Assembly (NCBI GenBank): GCA_025351125.1
Contig: JANXWN010000209.1
Span: 1 to 16,608 of the forward strand
Origin: Caulobacteraceae bacterium
Lineage (GTDB): Bacteria > Pseudomonadota > Alphaproteobacteria > Caulobacterales > Caulobacteraceae
DNA length: 16,608 nt
Direction of reading: 5' to 3'
Shown here: positions 1 through 6,656 of the stretch, one piece after another
Layout: every line of letters begins with the position of its first letter
Position numbering within the stretch: position 1 is the stretch's first letter
The notes under the pieces: model-generated
Seen by the model: only the letters and a program-made list of their open reading frames with translations
Told to the model about the DNA's origin: nothing
Databases searched by the model: none
Made by a program: the position numbers and the translations under genes

Positions 1-1
1 C

Positions 2-106
2 CTATTCGCGGCCGTCGCGCCACCGCCTTTTCCCGGTGGAGTTGCCTTGCGCGGGCCTTTGCACGTGCTGGGCATGCTTTGGTACGCTCTGCGTGATCGT
101 TTGTAG
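2..106 (+). CDS. Possible 3' end of an upstream gene (partial, weak)
   Basis: An open frame enters from the left edge and stops at a TAG (104-106) that overlaps the ribosome binding site of the next gene. The visible tail is 34 residues, hydrophobic and proline-rich in its first half, and ends in ALRDRL. The stop-to-RBS overlap is what one would expect if an upstream gene were translationally coupled to the flavoprotein gene. The other two plus-strand frames also stay open for 31 or more codons here, so openness alone is weak evidence. I do not recognise the tail. Confidence 0.2.
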   Translation, partial: LFAAVAPPPFPGGVALRGPLHVLGMLWYALRDRL

Positions 107-118
107 GAGATAGCTTCG

Positions 119-2047
119 ATGTCGAGTGACGATAACTTGGGTATGCGTGCCGCGATTGATCGACGCGATTTTCTCAACGGGGTCGCGGTGACGATAGGCG
201 CCCTCGGTGTCGGCGCGCCCGCCAACGCCGCCGGGTCGAAAAACCTCTGGCCGCAAGACGTCGTCGGCTATGATCCAGCGATTTTGACGGGTCTTCGTGG
301 CAGCCACCCCGGATCGTTTGAGAATGCTCACGCCCTTCGCGACCGCGATTTTTGGGGCGATCACAAGACCTTCGCCAATACCGGCGAACACTATGATTTG
401 ATTATCATCGGTGGCGGGATCAGCGGCCTTTCGGCGGCGCATTTTTGGCGAGAGGCGCAGCCCGACGCGAAGATCCTTATTCTCGACAATCACGACGACT
501 TCGGGGGCCACGCCAAGCGCAACGAGTTTCATTTGAGCGGCAAGACCCATTTAATGAATGGCGGAACGCTGGAAATCGATAGTCCTCGCCCCTACAGCGC
601 CGTCGCCGACGGCTTGCTCAAAACGCTGGGGATTGACCCCGACGTCCTCGCCAAAGACTGCGATAGACCTAAAATCTACACCGCGCAGGGCCTGAAGCAT
701 GGGGTTTTTTTTGATAGCCAGACGTTTGGCGAGGATCGTCTGGCCGTCGGGGCGCCGCGACGATTTGAAAGCATGACAAGCTCCTGGCCTGACTTTGTCG
801 CCCAAACGCCGCTATCCCCTGCCGCCCGCGCCGATCTCATTCGCGTCGAGACCGGGGACGTCGATTACATGGCGGGTTTGACGTCCGGCCAGAAAAAAGA
901 CCGTCTGTCGCGCATCAGCTACCGCGGCTATCTGGAAACGATCGTTAAGGTCGATCCCGCCGTGCTCGCCTATTATCAAGCCCACACCCAAGGCGAGTGG
1001 GGCGTAGGCATCGACGCGGTTTCGGCCCTCGACTGTTGGGGCTTTTACATGCCGGGATTTGCCGGATTGAAGCTGACACCGGGAGCCGCGCCGCGCATGA
1101 GCATCACCCCCGCGGGCTATGTTCAGGGCGGATCATACGTGTTTCATTTCCCGGACGGCAACGCGACGATCGCTCGTCTTTTGGTGCGACGCTTAAATCC
1201 ATCCGCGGTTCCGGGGCGCGATTGTCGCGATGTGGTCACGGCCAAGATCGACTATGCCCAGCTTGACCGCGCCGATCGTCCCGTGCGCATTCGGCTCTCC
1301 AGCGTCTGCGTGCGAGCGCGTAATATCGGCGATCCGAAGTCACCCGACGGCGTGGAAATCGGCTACGCGCGGGGAGATCAGGTGTTTCGGGTCACGGCCG
1401 CGCGCTGCGTTTTGGCGTCCTGGAATATGATGATCCCTTATCTCTGCCCTGAATTGCCAGAACCCCAGAAGGCGGCCTTGCATCGGGTCGTCAAGACACC
1501 GCTGGTTTACACCACTGTAGCCTTGCGCCGCTGGACGGCGTTTCAAAAATTGGGAATTTCCAGCGTGTCGGCGCCCGGTTGTTATCACACCCAGTTCAAC
1601 CTCAATTGGCCCGTCGATATCGGCGACTATGCCACTGAGCGTTCACCGGAAAACCCGATCCTGCTGCACATGACCCGCACGCCGTGCAAACCGGGTCTAT
1701 CGGAGTTTGATCAAAATCGCGCCGGACGCGCCGAACTCCTCGTCACGCCGTTCGCGACCTTCGAGCGGGAAATCCGCGCGCAATTGGGTCGGACGTTGCA
1801 GGGCGGCGGTTTTGATCCGGCGCGCGATATCACCGCTATCACCGTAAACCGCTGGCCCCACGGCTACGCTCCGGAATGGAACGCGCTATGGGAAGAACCC
1901 TTGCCCTTGGACCAGCAGCCGAATGTCGTCGGCCGCGCCCGTTTTGGCGCCATCGCCATCGCCAATTCCGACGCGGGCGCGTCCGCCTACACCGATACGG
2001 CCATCGATCAGGCGCACCGCGCGGTGAGGGAGTTGTTGGCGCTTTAG
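119..2047 (+). CDS. spdH: Tat-exported FAD-dependent amine oxidase, spermidine dehydrogenase-like
   Basis: The 642-residue product begins with a twin-arginine signal (RRDFL at residues 15-19, a hydrophobic stretch to about 36, then a likely cleavage after ANAA). It should therefore be folded with its cofactor and exported to the periplasm. The Rossmann FAD-binding motif IIGGGISGLSAA lies at residues 96-107. A conserved FGGHAKRNEF segment at 128-137 follows the acidic end of the second beta strand, and the C-terminal flavin-contact segment ANSDAGASAYTDTA is near residue 615. Length and these segments match Pseudomonas SpdH (about 620 residues), which by recollection cleaves spermidine to 1,3-diaminopropane and 4-aminobutyraldehyde. 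The start at 119 is supported by AGGAGA at 105-110, eight bases upstream. An 8-T run (705-712) lies in the coding region. The gene converges on the next gene with a 25-base gap. Substrate is inferred from family and from the polyamine-type genes further right; a related amine is possible. Confidence 0.72.
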   Translation: MSSDDNLGMRAAIDRRDFLNGVAVTIGALGVGAPANAAGSKNLWPQDVVGYDPAILTGLRGSHPGSFENAHALRDRDFWGDHKTFANTGEHYDLIIIGGGISGLSAAHFWREAQPDAKILILDNHDDFGGHAKRNEFHLSGKTHLMNGGTLEIDSPRPYSAVADGLLKTLGIDPDVLAKDCDRPKIYTAQGLKHGVFFDSQTFGEDRLAVGAPRRFESMTSSWPDFVAQTPLSPAARADLIRVETGDVDYMAGLTSGQKKDRLSRISYRGYLETIVKVDPAVLAYYQAHTQGEWGVGIDAVSALDCWGFYMPGFAGLKLTPGAAPRMSITPAGYVQGGSYVFHFPDGNATIARLLVRRLNPSAVPGRDCRDVVTAKIDYAQLDRADRPVRIRLSSVCVRARNIGDPKSPDGVEIGYARGDQVFRVTAARCVLASWNMMIPYLCPELPEPQKAALHRVVKTPLVYTTVALRRWTAFQKLGISSVSAPGCYHTQFNLNWPVDIGDYATERSPENPILLHMTRTPCKPGLSEFDQNRAGRAELLVTPFATFEREIRAQLGRTLQGGGFDPARDITAITVNRWPHGYAPEWNALWEEPLPLDQQPNVVGRARFGAIAIANSDAGASAYTDTAIDQAHRAVRELLAL

Positions 2048-2072
2048 ATAGGCACCCGTTCGCGACCATGCG

Positions 2073-2657
2073 TTACCGGGGGGTCGCCGCTGCGTTCGAC
2101 GGCGGCAAATCGAAGGCGGCAAGGCGGTTACGACCCAGCTTGCTCAACCGCGTCGTTAGTCCAGGAATTTCCGCGGCACATTCGGTCAAAAAGACATAGG
2201 CCTGTTCGCGGCCTTCGCTCAGCGCGGCACGGGAATTCTCAGGCTCGAGGCCGGCTAGGGCGTCCGTGTGTTCCAACACCCGCTCCAAAGCGAAGGTCAG
2301 ACGCGCCATCAGAGTGTGAGTTTCAAGCCGCAGGGGGCCATCCGGCAAGAGATAGAGGATTTCACGGTTACGGTCGTAGATGTCGACCTCACGACGCACG
2401 GATCGCAACAGACGGACCGTTATGCCGCCGAACGGATCGCCCCGCTCATGAGCTTGGTGCGAGAGATCCAGATAACGTTTGAGGGTGTGTAGCAATTCAG
2501 AAAACATAACCGCGGCGTCGCGCGCGCGCTCGCGTCGCAGGATCGAACGCTCGAAAATCGTCGCGGCGAAAGTGCTCAATGTCGCCACCACCGCGCCCAA
2601 GCCGACGGCGACCAGGGTTTGCGAATGCGCCAGGGCTTCAAACTGTTCGCCTCTCAC
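2073..2657 (-). CDS. Hypothetical protein with one N-terminal membrane helix
   Basis: This 194-residue protein has no family I recognise. Residues 12-34 form a single hydrophobic helix, followed by a charged, mostly helical region rich in Arg, Glu and Leu, including ERSILRRERARDAA near 36-49 and several Leu/Arg segments that could form coiled coil. The likely topology is a short N-terminal tail, one membrane anchor and a cytoplasmic helical domain. The start is a GTG at 2655-2657 preceded by a GGAGG (2668-2672 on the complement) ten bases away. It is encoded downstream of the 248-residue membrane protein on the same strand, separated by 129 bases that contain two inverted repeats. Joint function is possible but not shown. 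Confidence 0.7.
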   Translation of the reverse strand: MRGEQFEALAHSQTLVAVGLGAVVATLSTFAATIFERSILRRERARDAAVMFSELLHTLKRYLDLSHQAHERGDPFGGITVRLLRSVRREVDIYDRNREILYLLPDGPLRLETHTLMARLTFALERVLEHTDALAGLEPENSRAALSEGREQAYVFLTECAAEIPGLTTRLSKLGRNRLAAFDLPPSNAAATPR

Positions 2658-2692
2658 CCCCCTAAATCCTCCATCGCCCCGGCTCCCACGTC

Positions 2693-2767
2693 GTCGTTCC
2701 TAAAGAATTTGACGAACGACAAATTTCATTGCCTGTGTTCCGGCGTAAGTCCAGCGCAAGCGGAACA
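2693..2767. repeat. Two adjacent inverted repeats in the 129-base gap between the two minus-strand genes
   Basis: The first repeat is GTCGTTC (2693-2699) with GAACGAC (2714-2720). The second is TGTTCCG (2736-2742) with CGGAACA (2761-2767), extended inward by GCG/CGC (2743-2745 and 2755-2757) with a three-base bulge. Both arm pairs are perfect 7-mers. On the minus-strand transcript they lie downstream of the 248-residue gene and upstream of the 194-residue gene. No U-run follows either hairpin, so they do not look like a standard intrinsic terminator. They could be a processing or attenuation site, or operator DNA. Confidence 0.5.
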
Positions 2768-2786
2768 AACTGCAGAACTTCCCCGA

Positions 2787-3533
2787 TCAGGCCAATATGT
2801 TTACGGCCCGCGCCGCGACCAAGCCGACGGTCAATAACGAGACCGCCGCCTCGATCGCCATAAGCAACTTGCTGCGGGCGCTCAGCGGCATGGTGTCCGT
2901 TGGAGAGAAGGCGGTGGCGTTGGTGAACGAGACATAAAAGTAGTCGATAAATCCTGGCGACCAGGTCGGATCCTTGTCCCCGCCGCCGATCATTTGCGGG
3001 AACAGGAAATCTGGGGTTTCCTTCGCGCTCAACCCCCGCGAGGCCGGTCCTCCGGCGTCGATGTTCCAAAACCACAATGCGAACACCACGACATTTGTAA
3101 ACCAGATATTCAAAGCGTCCAACAATAGCGATTGTCCGCTTGTGCCCTTGGCGACGAACAGTAAAGCCTTGACCACCGATATCAATTCTTGAAAATTGAT
3201 GACCATGATGACGACGGTTAAAACCAACGCCATTATGCGGACATATTTTCTGTATCGCGCGATCTGGTTCCAATGATGATCTTCAGTGGCTTGCCCGACG
3301 CGTTGCTGAGTCCACGCGGTTGCGACCGATAACGGTAGAAGCATCGCCAATTCGACGATCGGCGCGAGCCATTTTGGTCCGACCGTCAAATTGGCATTCA
3401 GGAACAACAATTGTAGGGCGGCGACAAGCGCGACGGCTCCCCGGGCAAGCCAAAAATCGAAGGCGTGTTTCTTCAATGTCAAATGGAGGGGATGCACGAG
3501 ATTTTCCCAAGCAGCGTCGGCGGTGTCAGTCAT
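2787..3533 (-). CDS. Polytopic membrane protein with a channel-like loop (uncharacterised family)
   Basis: The 248-residue protein has hydrophobic segments at about 30-49, 55-74, 98-118, 136-157 and 222-246. Between the last two is a soluble stretch (160-196) with FWNIDAGGP at 155-163 and DFLFPQ at 175-180. Directly before the final helix comes IDYFYVSFTNATAFSPTD (196-213), then TMPLS. This layout (aromatic helix, SFT-type turn, hydroxyl-rich loop, final helix) resembles the pore loop and last helix of two-helix ion channels, but the potassium filter TVGYGD is absent. I recall near-identical loops in uncharacterised proteins from many bacteria. No function is claimed. The ATG at 3531-3533 has an AGGAG just upstream on the complement. 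It is divergent from the copper operon with 143 bases between the start codons. Confidence 0.75.
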   Translation of the reverse strand: MTDTADAAWENLVHPLHLTLKKHAFDFWLARGAVALVAALQLLFLNANLTVGPKWLAPIVELAMLLPLSVATAWTQQRVGQATEDHHWNQIARYRKYVRIMALVLTVVIMVINFQELISVVKALLFVAKGTSGQSLLLDALNIWFTNVVVFALWFWNIDAGGPASRGLSAKETPDFLFPQMIGGGDKDPTWSPGFIDYFYVSFTNATAFSPTDTMPLSARSKLLMAIEAAVSLLTVGLVAARAVNILA

Positions 3534-3612
3534 TTGCTCCTACTCCGGTCGGACGACAAAGATTCTTTTATGCCCATGCGAGTTGCATTTAGAATCATGG
3601 TTTCCGTGCGCT

Positions 3613-3640
3613 TTGCGACGAGCGGATGCTATTTTATTCT
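3613..3640 (+). promoter_or_regulatory. Candidate promoter for the copper efflux operon
   Basis: In the 143-base divergent gap (3534-3676), TTGCGA (3613-3618) and TATTCT (3635-3640) are separated by 16 bases. Each matches four of six bases of the sigma-70 consensus. Initiation would fall near 3647, about 30 bases before the ATG at 3677. I see no CusR-, CueR- or CopY-type palindrome in the gap, and no regulator gene lies in the window. Confidence 0.25.
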
Positions 3641-3676
3641 GGCGGCAGCGCTCGAGGCGGCTTAGCGTCCGAAGCT

Positions 3677-4030
3677 ATGCGTTCGATGCTTGCCTTGTTG
3701 GCTGTTATGACCCTGGTGGTTAGCCCCGTAGCCGCACTTGCGATGCGGACGACGTGCGGAAACGCGCGGTCGCATGCGATGGCCGGTATGGATATGGCGG
3801 TGGCGACTGGCGGTGTTTCGTGCTGTGGATCCTCAGACCAAGCGCATAAAGCCGAAAAAACCTGCGCGCGGATTTGCGCCGCCTTGAACGTGATTGGCAT
3901 TGAAACGCCGCACCTGCCGGTGGGTTTGCCGTTTACCTACCTTGCGAGGCCTGCGCCGCCATCGGCGTCGGTGATCGGACCGGCCCATCGGCCTGTCGAA
4001 CTTGAACGACCTCCAAAGTTGCACGCCTAG
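3677..4030 (+). CDS. Small secreted Cys/Met/His protein at the head of the copper efflux operon
   Basis: Starting at the ATG at 3677 gives 117 residues with a clear signal peptide (residues 1-22, MRSMLALLAV then a hydrophobic run ending in AALA). The longer frame back to 3626 would put 17 polar residues before it and was not chosen. The mature part has potential metal ligands: C27, H33, M35, M38, M40 (in AMAGMDM), the pair C49-C50, H57, C63, C67 and H79. The tail is proline-rich and ends LERPPKLHA. Small proteins with the same plan (signal peptide, MAGMDM-like segment, CC pair, CxxxC, ERPPK tail) are, as I recall, common in front of alphaproteobacterial copper loci, but I know of no assigned function. 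It probably acts in the periplasm and may bind or sense Cu(I). No CusF gene is present, so a chaperone role is an attractive but unproven guess. Confidence 0.7.
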   Translation: MRSMLALLAVMTLVVSPVAALAMRTTCGNARSHAMAGMDMAVATGGVSCCGSSDQAHKAEKTCARICAALNVIGIETPHLPVGLPFTYLARPAPPSASVIGPAHRPVELERPPKLHA

Positions 4031-4035
4031 CCGCC

Positions 4036-4078
4036 ACGCGTTCGCCGTCTTGGGCTTAACCCTGAACGGCGAACGTGT
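4036..4078 (+). promoter_or_regulatory. Strong intercistronic hairpin before the cusC-like gene
   Basis: CGTTCGCCGT (4039-4048) pairs perfectly with ACGGCGAACG (4066-4075). One G-U pair and two further pairs extend the stem outward to 4036 and 4078. The 17-base loop contains GGG (4052-4054) and CCC (4060-4062), which can add an inner stem. It begins six bases after the stop of the small secreted gene and ends 60 bases before the cusC start. No T-run follows, so full termination is unlikely. It could adjust expression between the first gene and the pump genes or stop 3' decay. Confidence 0.55.
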
Positions 4079-4137
4079 TCCCTATGCGTCGCCGCGTGCC
4101 GTCGAAGGGCTACGCGCACCGACTTGAGGAATTTTCA

Positions 4138-5382
4138 ATGACCCAGTTTAACTGCGCCAGCGGAGTGGCCTCCGCATTGTCGCTAACAATGGTCGCCGTC
4201 GCGCACGCCGCGCCGTTGACCTACGAGGCCGCCTTGCAGTTGGCTTCCGACACCGCACCGAGTCTCCAAGCGAGAGTGGCGGACGTTCGCGCCGCCCGAT
4301 CGGCCGCCATTGCCGCCGGGCGCCTCCCCGATCCCAAGATCGCGTTTGGTGTGGAGGGGTTTCCAATAACCGGGCCGTTTGCCGGTCACCCGGAACGGGA
4401 CGACTTTAGCGACGTGCGCATCGGGGTGATGCAGGACGTCACCAGTGGGGCCAAGCGCCGCGCCGCGCGGGAGCGCGCGGCGGCGGATATTGGCGCCGCC
4501 GAGGTCGGTAAGTCCTCGGAGGGCCGCGAAGTTCGTGTCAACACCGCATTGGCTTGGATTGATCTCTACTACGCCCAGAAACGCGTCGCGGCGCTTGATG
4601 AGATTAGCCGCGCCTTGGCGGTATTACGTTCAGCTAACGCGTCCCAGCTAGTCTCTGGAGCGATGCGGCCGGCGCAAACGCTGGAGCCGGAGCGATTGAT
4701 CGCCGCGCTGGACGACCGTCGCGCCGACCTTGTCGCCGCCCTAGCGAAGGCGCGGGCCGTGTTGGTTCGCTGGACAGGCGACGCCCAAGTGGAGGTTTCT
4801 GGCGCGCCGCCGGACTATGTTGTCGATCCCTTAGCGTTAAGAGCCAGCGTCGATGCCTTGCCTGCGCTGACCGCCTATGACGCGATGTCTCGTCAAGCCG
4901 ACGCCGACGTGACCGGCGCCGAGGCGGACAAACGCCCTGATTGGAGTTGGGAACTAGCCTATCAACATCGCGCTCCCCAATTTGGCGACATGGTGATGAT
5001 CCAAGCGACCGTTAGCCTGCCGCTGTTCGGATCAACGCGTCAAAATCCGGTCATCGCGGCGCGCGCCCTCACCGCCGGGCGTGTCAGGGTAGAGCGTGAG
5101 GCGGCGCGGCGGGAAGTTGTCGCGGCGTTAGAATCGAGTCTTGCCGATCATGCCATGCACCATGAGCGTTTGCAGCGATCCGTTGGCACATTCGTTCCGC
5201 TGGCCAAACGTCGGGTGGCGTTGGAAAACGCCGGATATACCGCCGGAAGCGCGAGCCTCGCCGATGCGCTTTCTGCCTACGTCGAGTTTGCCCAGGCGCT
5301 GACGGACTCTTTGGATCGGCAGGCCGAGGTCACGCGGGACGACGCCCGAATTGTCTTGACCTACGGAGTCGACGCCAAATGA
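4138..5382 (+). CDS. cusC: Outer-membrane efflux protein, TolC/CusC family
   Basis: This is the outer-membrane duct of the tripartite metal efflux pump; a trimer would dock onto the adaptor and RND pump. The product is 414 residues from the ATG at 4138, which has AGGA seven to eight bases upstream and gives a good signal peptide ending VAVAHA before APLTYEAAL. An upstream GTG at 4075 would bury the signal peptide and overlaps the hairpin, so it was rejected. The two OEP repeats can be seen as long Ala/Arg/Leu-rich helices: about residues 25-65 and 115-220 for the first, and 245-410 for the second. Beta-hairpin segments occur around PDPKIAFGVEGFP (64-76) and WSWELAYQHRAPQF (about 262-276). Unlike E. 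coli CusC there is no lipobox cysteine at the cleavage point. It overlaps the next gene by ATGA. Confidence 0.85.
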   Translation: MTQFNCASGVASALSLTMVAVAHAAPLTYEAALQLASDTAPSLQARVADVRAARSAAIAAGRLPDPKIAFGVEGFPITGPFAGHPERDDFSDVRIGVMQDVTSGAKRRAARERAAADIGAAEVGKSSEGREVRVNTALAWIDLYYAQKRVAALDEISRALAVLRSANASQLVSGAMRPAQTLEPERLIAALDDRRADLVAALAKARAVLVRWTGDAQVEVSGAPPDYVVDPLALRASVDALPALTAYDAMSRQADADVTGAEADKRPDWSWELAYQHRAPQFGDMVMIQATVSLPLFGSTRQNPVIAARALTAGRVRVEREAARREVVAALESSLADHAMHHERLQRSVGTFVPLAKRRVALENAGYTAGSASLADALSAYVEFAQALTDSLDRQAEVTRDDARIVLTYGVDAK

Positions 5383-6656
5383 CCGCCCCCTCGTCGCCGC
5401 GCGCTCGTCTTTTAATCACCGCCGCCGCTATTGCGGTCACGGCGGGCGCAACCGGTTATGTTTTGGCCAGGTTGCAAGTGTCCCAATCGCCGCCGGCGGC
5501 CTCCCCGACCGCCGTCGCGCGCCGCATACTTTACTATTACGATCCCATGTCGCCGACGCAGCATTTCGACACGCCAGGCAAGTCGCCATTTATGGATATG
5601 CAACTTACGCCCCGCTACGCCGACGCCGACGCCGATGCGAATGGCCAGGCCGCCGAAGCCACGGGGGTGAAGTTAGATTCGTCGACGACTCAAAATCTCG
5701 GCGTGCGGCTGGTTCGCGTCGAGCGTGGGGACATCGCACAGAGTTTCGATGCGAGCGGCGTGCTCGACTTTAACCAGCGTGACGTCGCGGTGGTGCAAGC
5801 GCGCGCGAGCGGCTTCGTGCAGCGCGTCTATGCCCGCGCGCCGGGAGATGTGATTACATCGGGCGCGGCCCTCGTCGACCTGCTGATTCCGACATGGGCT
5901 GGGGCGCAAGCGGAGTATCTGGCGGTGCGCGCCGGGGGCGATCCGGCGCTGGAAGCCGCCGCCCGTCAACGACTCGCACTTTTGGGAATGTCGGACGGCC
6001 TCATCGCACGCGTCGCGCGAAACGGTCGCCCGTACGGCGTCATCACCATCAGCAGCCCGATAAGTGGCGATCTGCAAACCCTGGAGGTGCGCCAGGGCAT
6101 GACCGTCAGCATGGGCCAGACGCTTGCTCAGGTATCCGGACTCTCCAGCGTCTGGTTGAACGCCGCCGTGCCGGAGGCGATGGTGGCGCAAGTGCACGCC
6201 GGCGGCACGGCGCGAGCGGAGTTGGCCGCGTTTCCTGGTGAAACGTTCACCGGTAAGGTGGCGGCGATCCTGCCCAGCGCTCAGGCCGACAGCCGTACTC
6301 TGACGGTTCGGATCGAACTCCCCAATCATGCCGGGCGCTTACGACCCGGCATGTTCGCGACCGTCCACCTTATCGGCGCGGCGCACACTGCATTGTTCGT
6401 GCCGTCTGAGGCGGTGATCCGTACCGGGACGCGGTCTCTGATCATGGCATCGAACGACGGCGGGCGCTTTCAGCCGGTCGAAGTGAGGATAGGGCGCGAC
6501 GTCGGAGAACGAACGGAGATTGTGGCCGGCCTCGTCGAAGGCCAAAAAATCGTGGCGTCAGGACAGTTTTTACTCGATTCCGAAGCGAGTTTGACCGGCA
6601 TAACAGCTATCCCCCTCGGCGCCGAACCCATGACCCCGTTGGGGTCGGCGCGATGA
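5379..6656 (+). CDS. cusB: Efflux RND periplasmic adaptor, CusB family
   Basis: The 425-residue protein is the membrane-fusion subunit linking the inner-membrane pump to the outer-membrane duct. Residues 10-30 form an N-terminal membrane anchor or signal. The metal-binding segment follows: YYDPM at 53-57 and PGKSPFMDM at 66-74. Its methionines M57, M72 and M74 have the same spacing as the Cu(I)/Ag(I) site M49, M64, M66 of E. coli CusB (recalled numbering). An acidic ADADADAN tract (81-88) comes next, encoded by a short GCCGAC tandem. Then come the barrel-sandwich/lipoyl region (about 118-170 and 225-255), a short helical hairpin (about 170-215), beta-barrel and membrane-proximal domains. No C-terminal CusF domain is fused. 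Both ends overlap the neighbouring genes by four bases (ATGA), which implies translational coupling. Confidence 0.9.
   Translation: MTAPSSPRARLLITAAAIAVTAGATGYVLARLQVSQSPPAASPTAVARRILYYYDPMSPTQHFDTPGKSPFMDMQLTPRYADADADANGQAAEATGVKLDSSTTQNLGVRLVRVERGDIAQSFDASGVLDFNQRDVAVVQARASGFVQRVYARAPGDVITSGAALVDLLIPTWAGAQAEYLAVRAGGDPALEAAARQRLALLGMSDGLIARVARNGRPYGVITISSPISGDLQTLEVRQGMTVSMGQTLAQVSGLSSVWLNAAVPEAMVAQVHAGGTARAELAAFPGETFTGKVAAILPSAQADSRTLTVRIELPNHAGRLRPGMFATVHLIGAAHTALFVPSEAVIRTGTRSLIMASNDGGRFQPVEVRIGRDVGERTEIVAGLVEGQKIVASGQFLLDSEASLTGITAIPLGAEPMTPLGSAR

Noticed and set aside
2..805. Open minus-strand frames opposite the start of the flavoprotein gene
   Set aside because: The plus-strand product has a Tat signal and FAD motif in the same DNA; the antisense products show no protein-like features.
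2048..2072. Bidirectional terminator between the convergent flavoprotein and hypothetical genes
   Set aside because: The 25-base gap has no convincing stem followed by a T-run.
3626..3676. Upstream ATG start for the small Cys/Met protein
   Set aside because: It adds a glycine/serine-rich extension ahead of a normal signal peptide and falls on the candidate -10 region.
4075..4137. Upstream GTG start for the cusC-like gene
   Set aside because: It would place 21 polar residues before the signal peptide and starts within the hairpin arm, while the ATG at 4138 has a good ribosome binding site.
5620..5645. GCCGAC tandem in the cusB-like gene as a microsatellite
   Set aside because: Only about three units, in frame and coding an acidic linker after the metal-binding segment; ordinary for a GC-rich gene.
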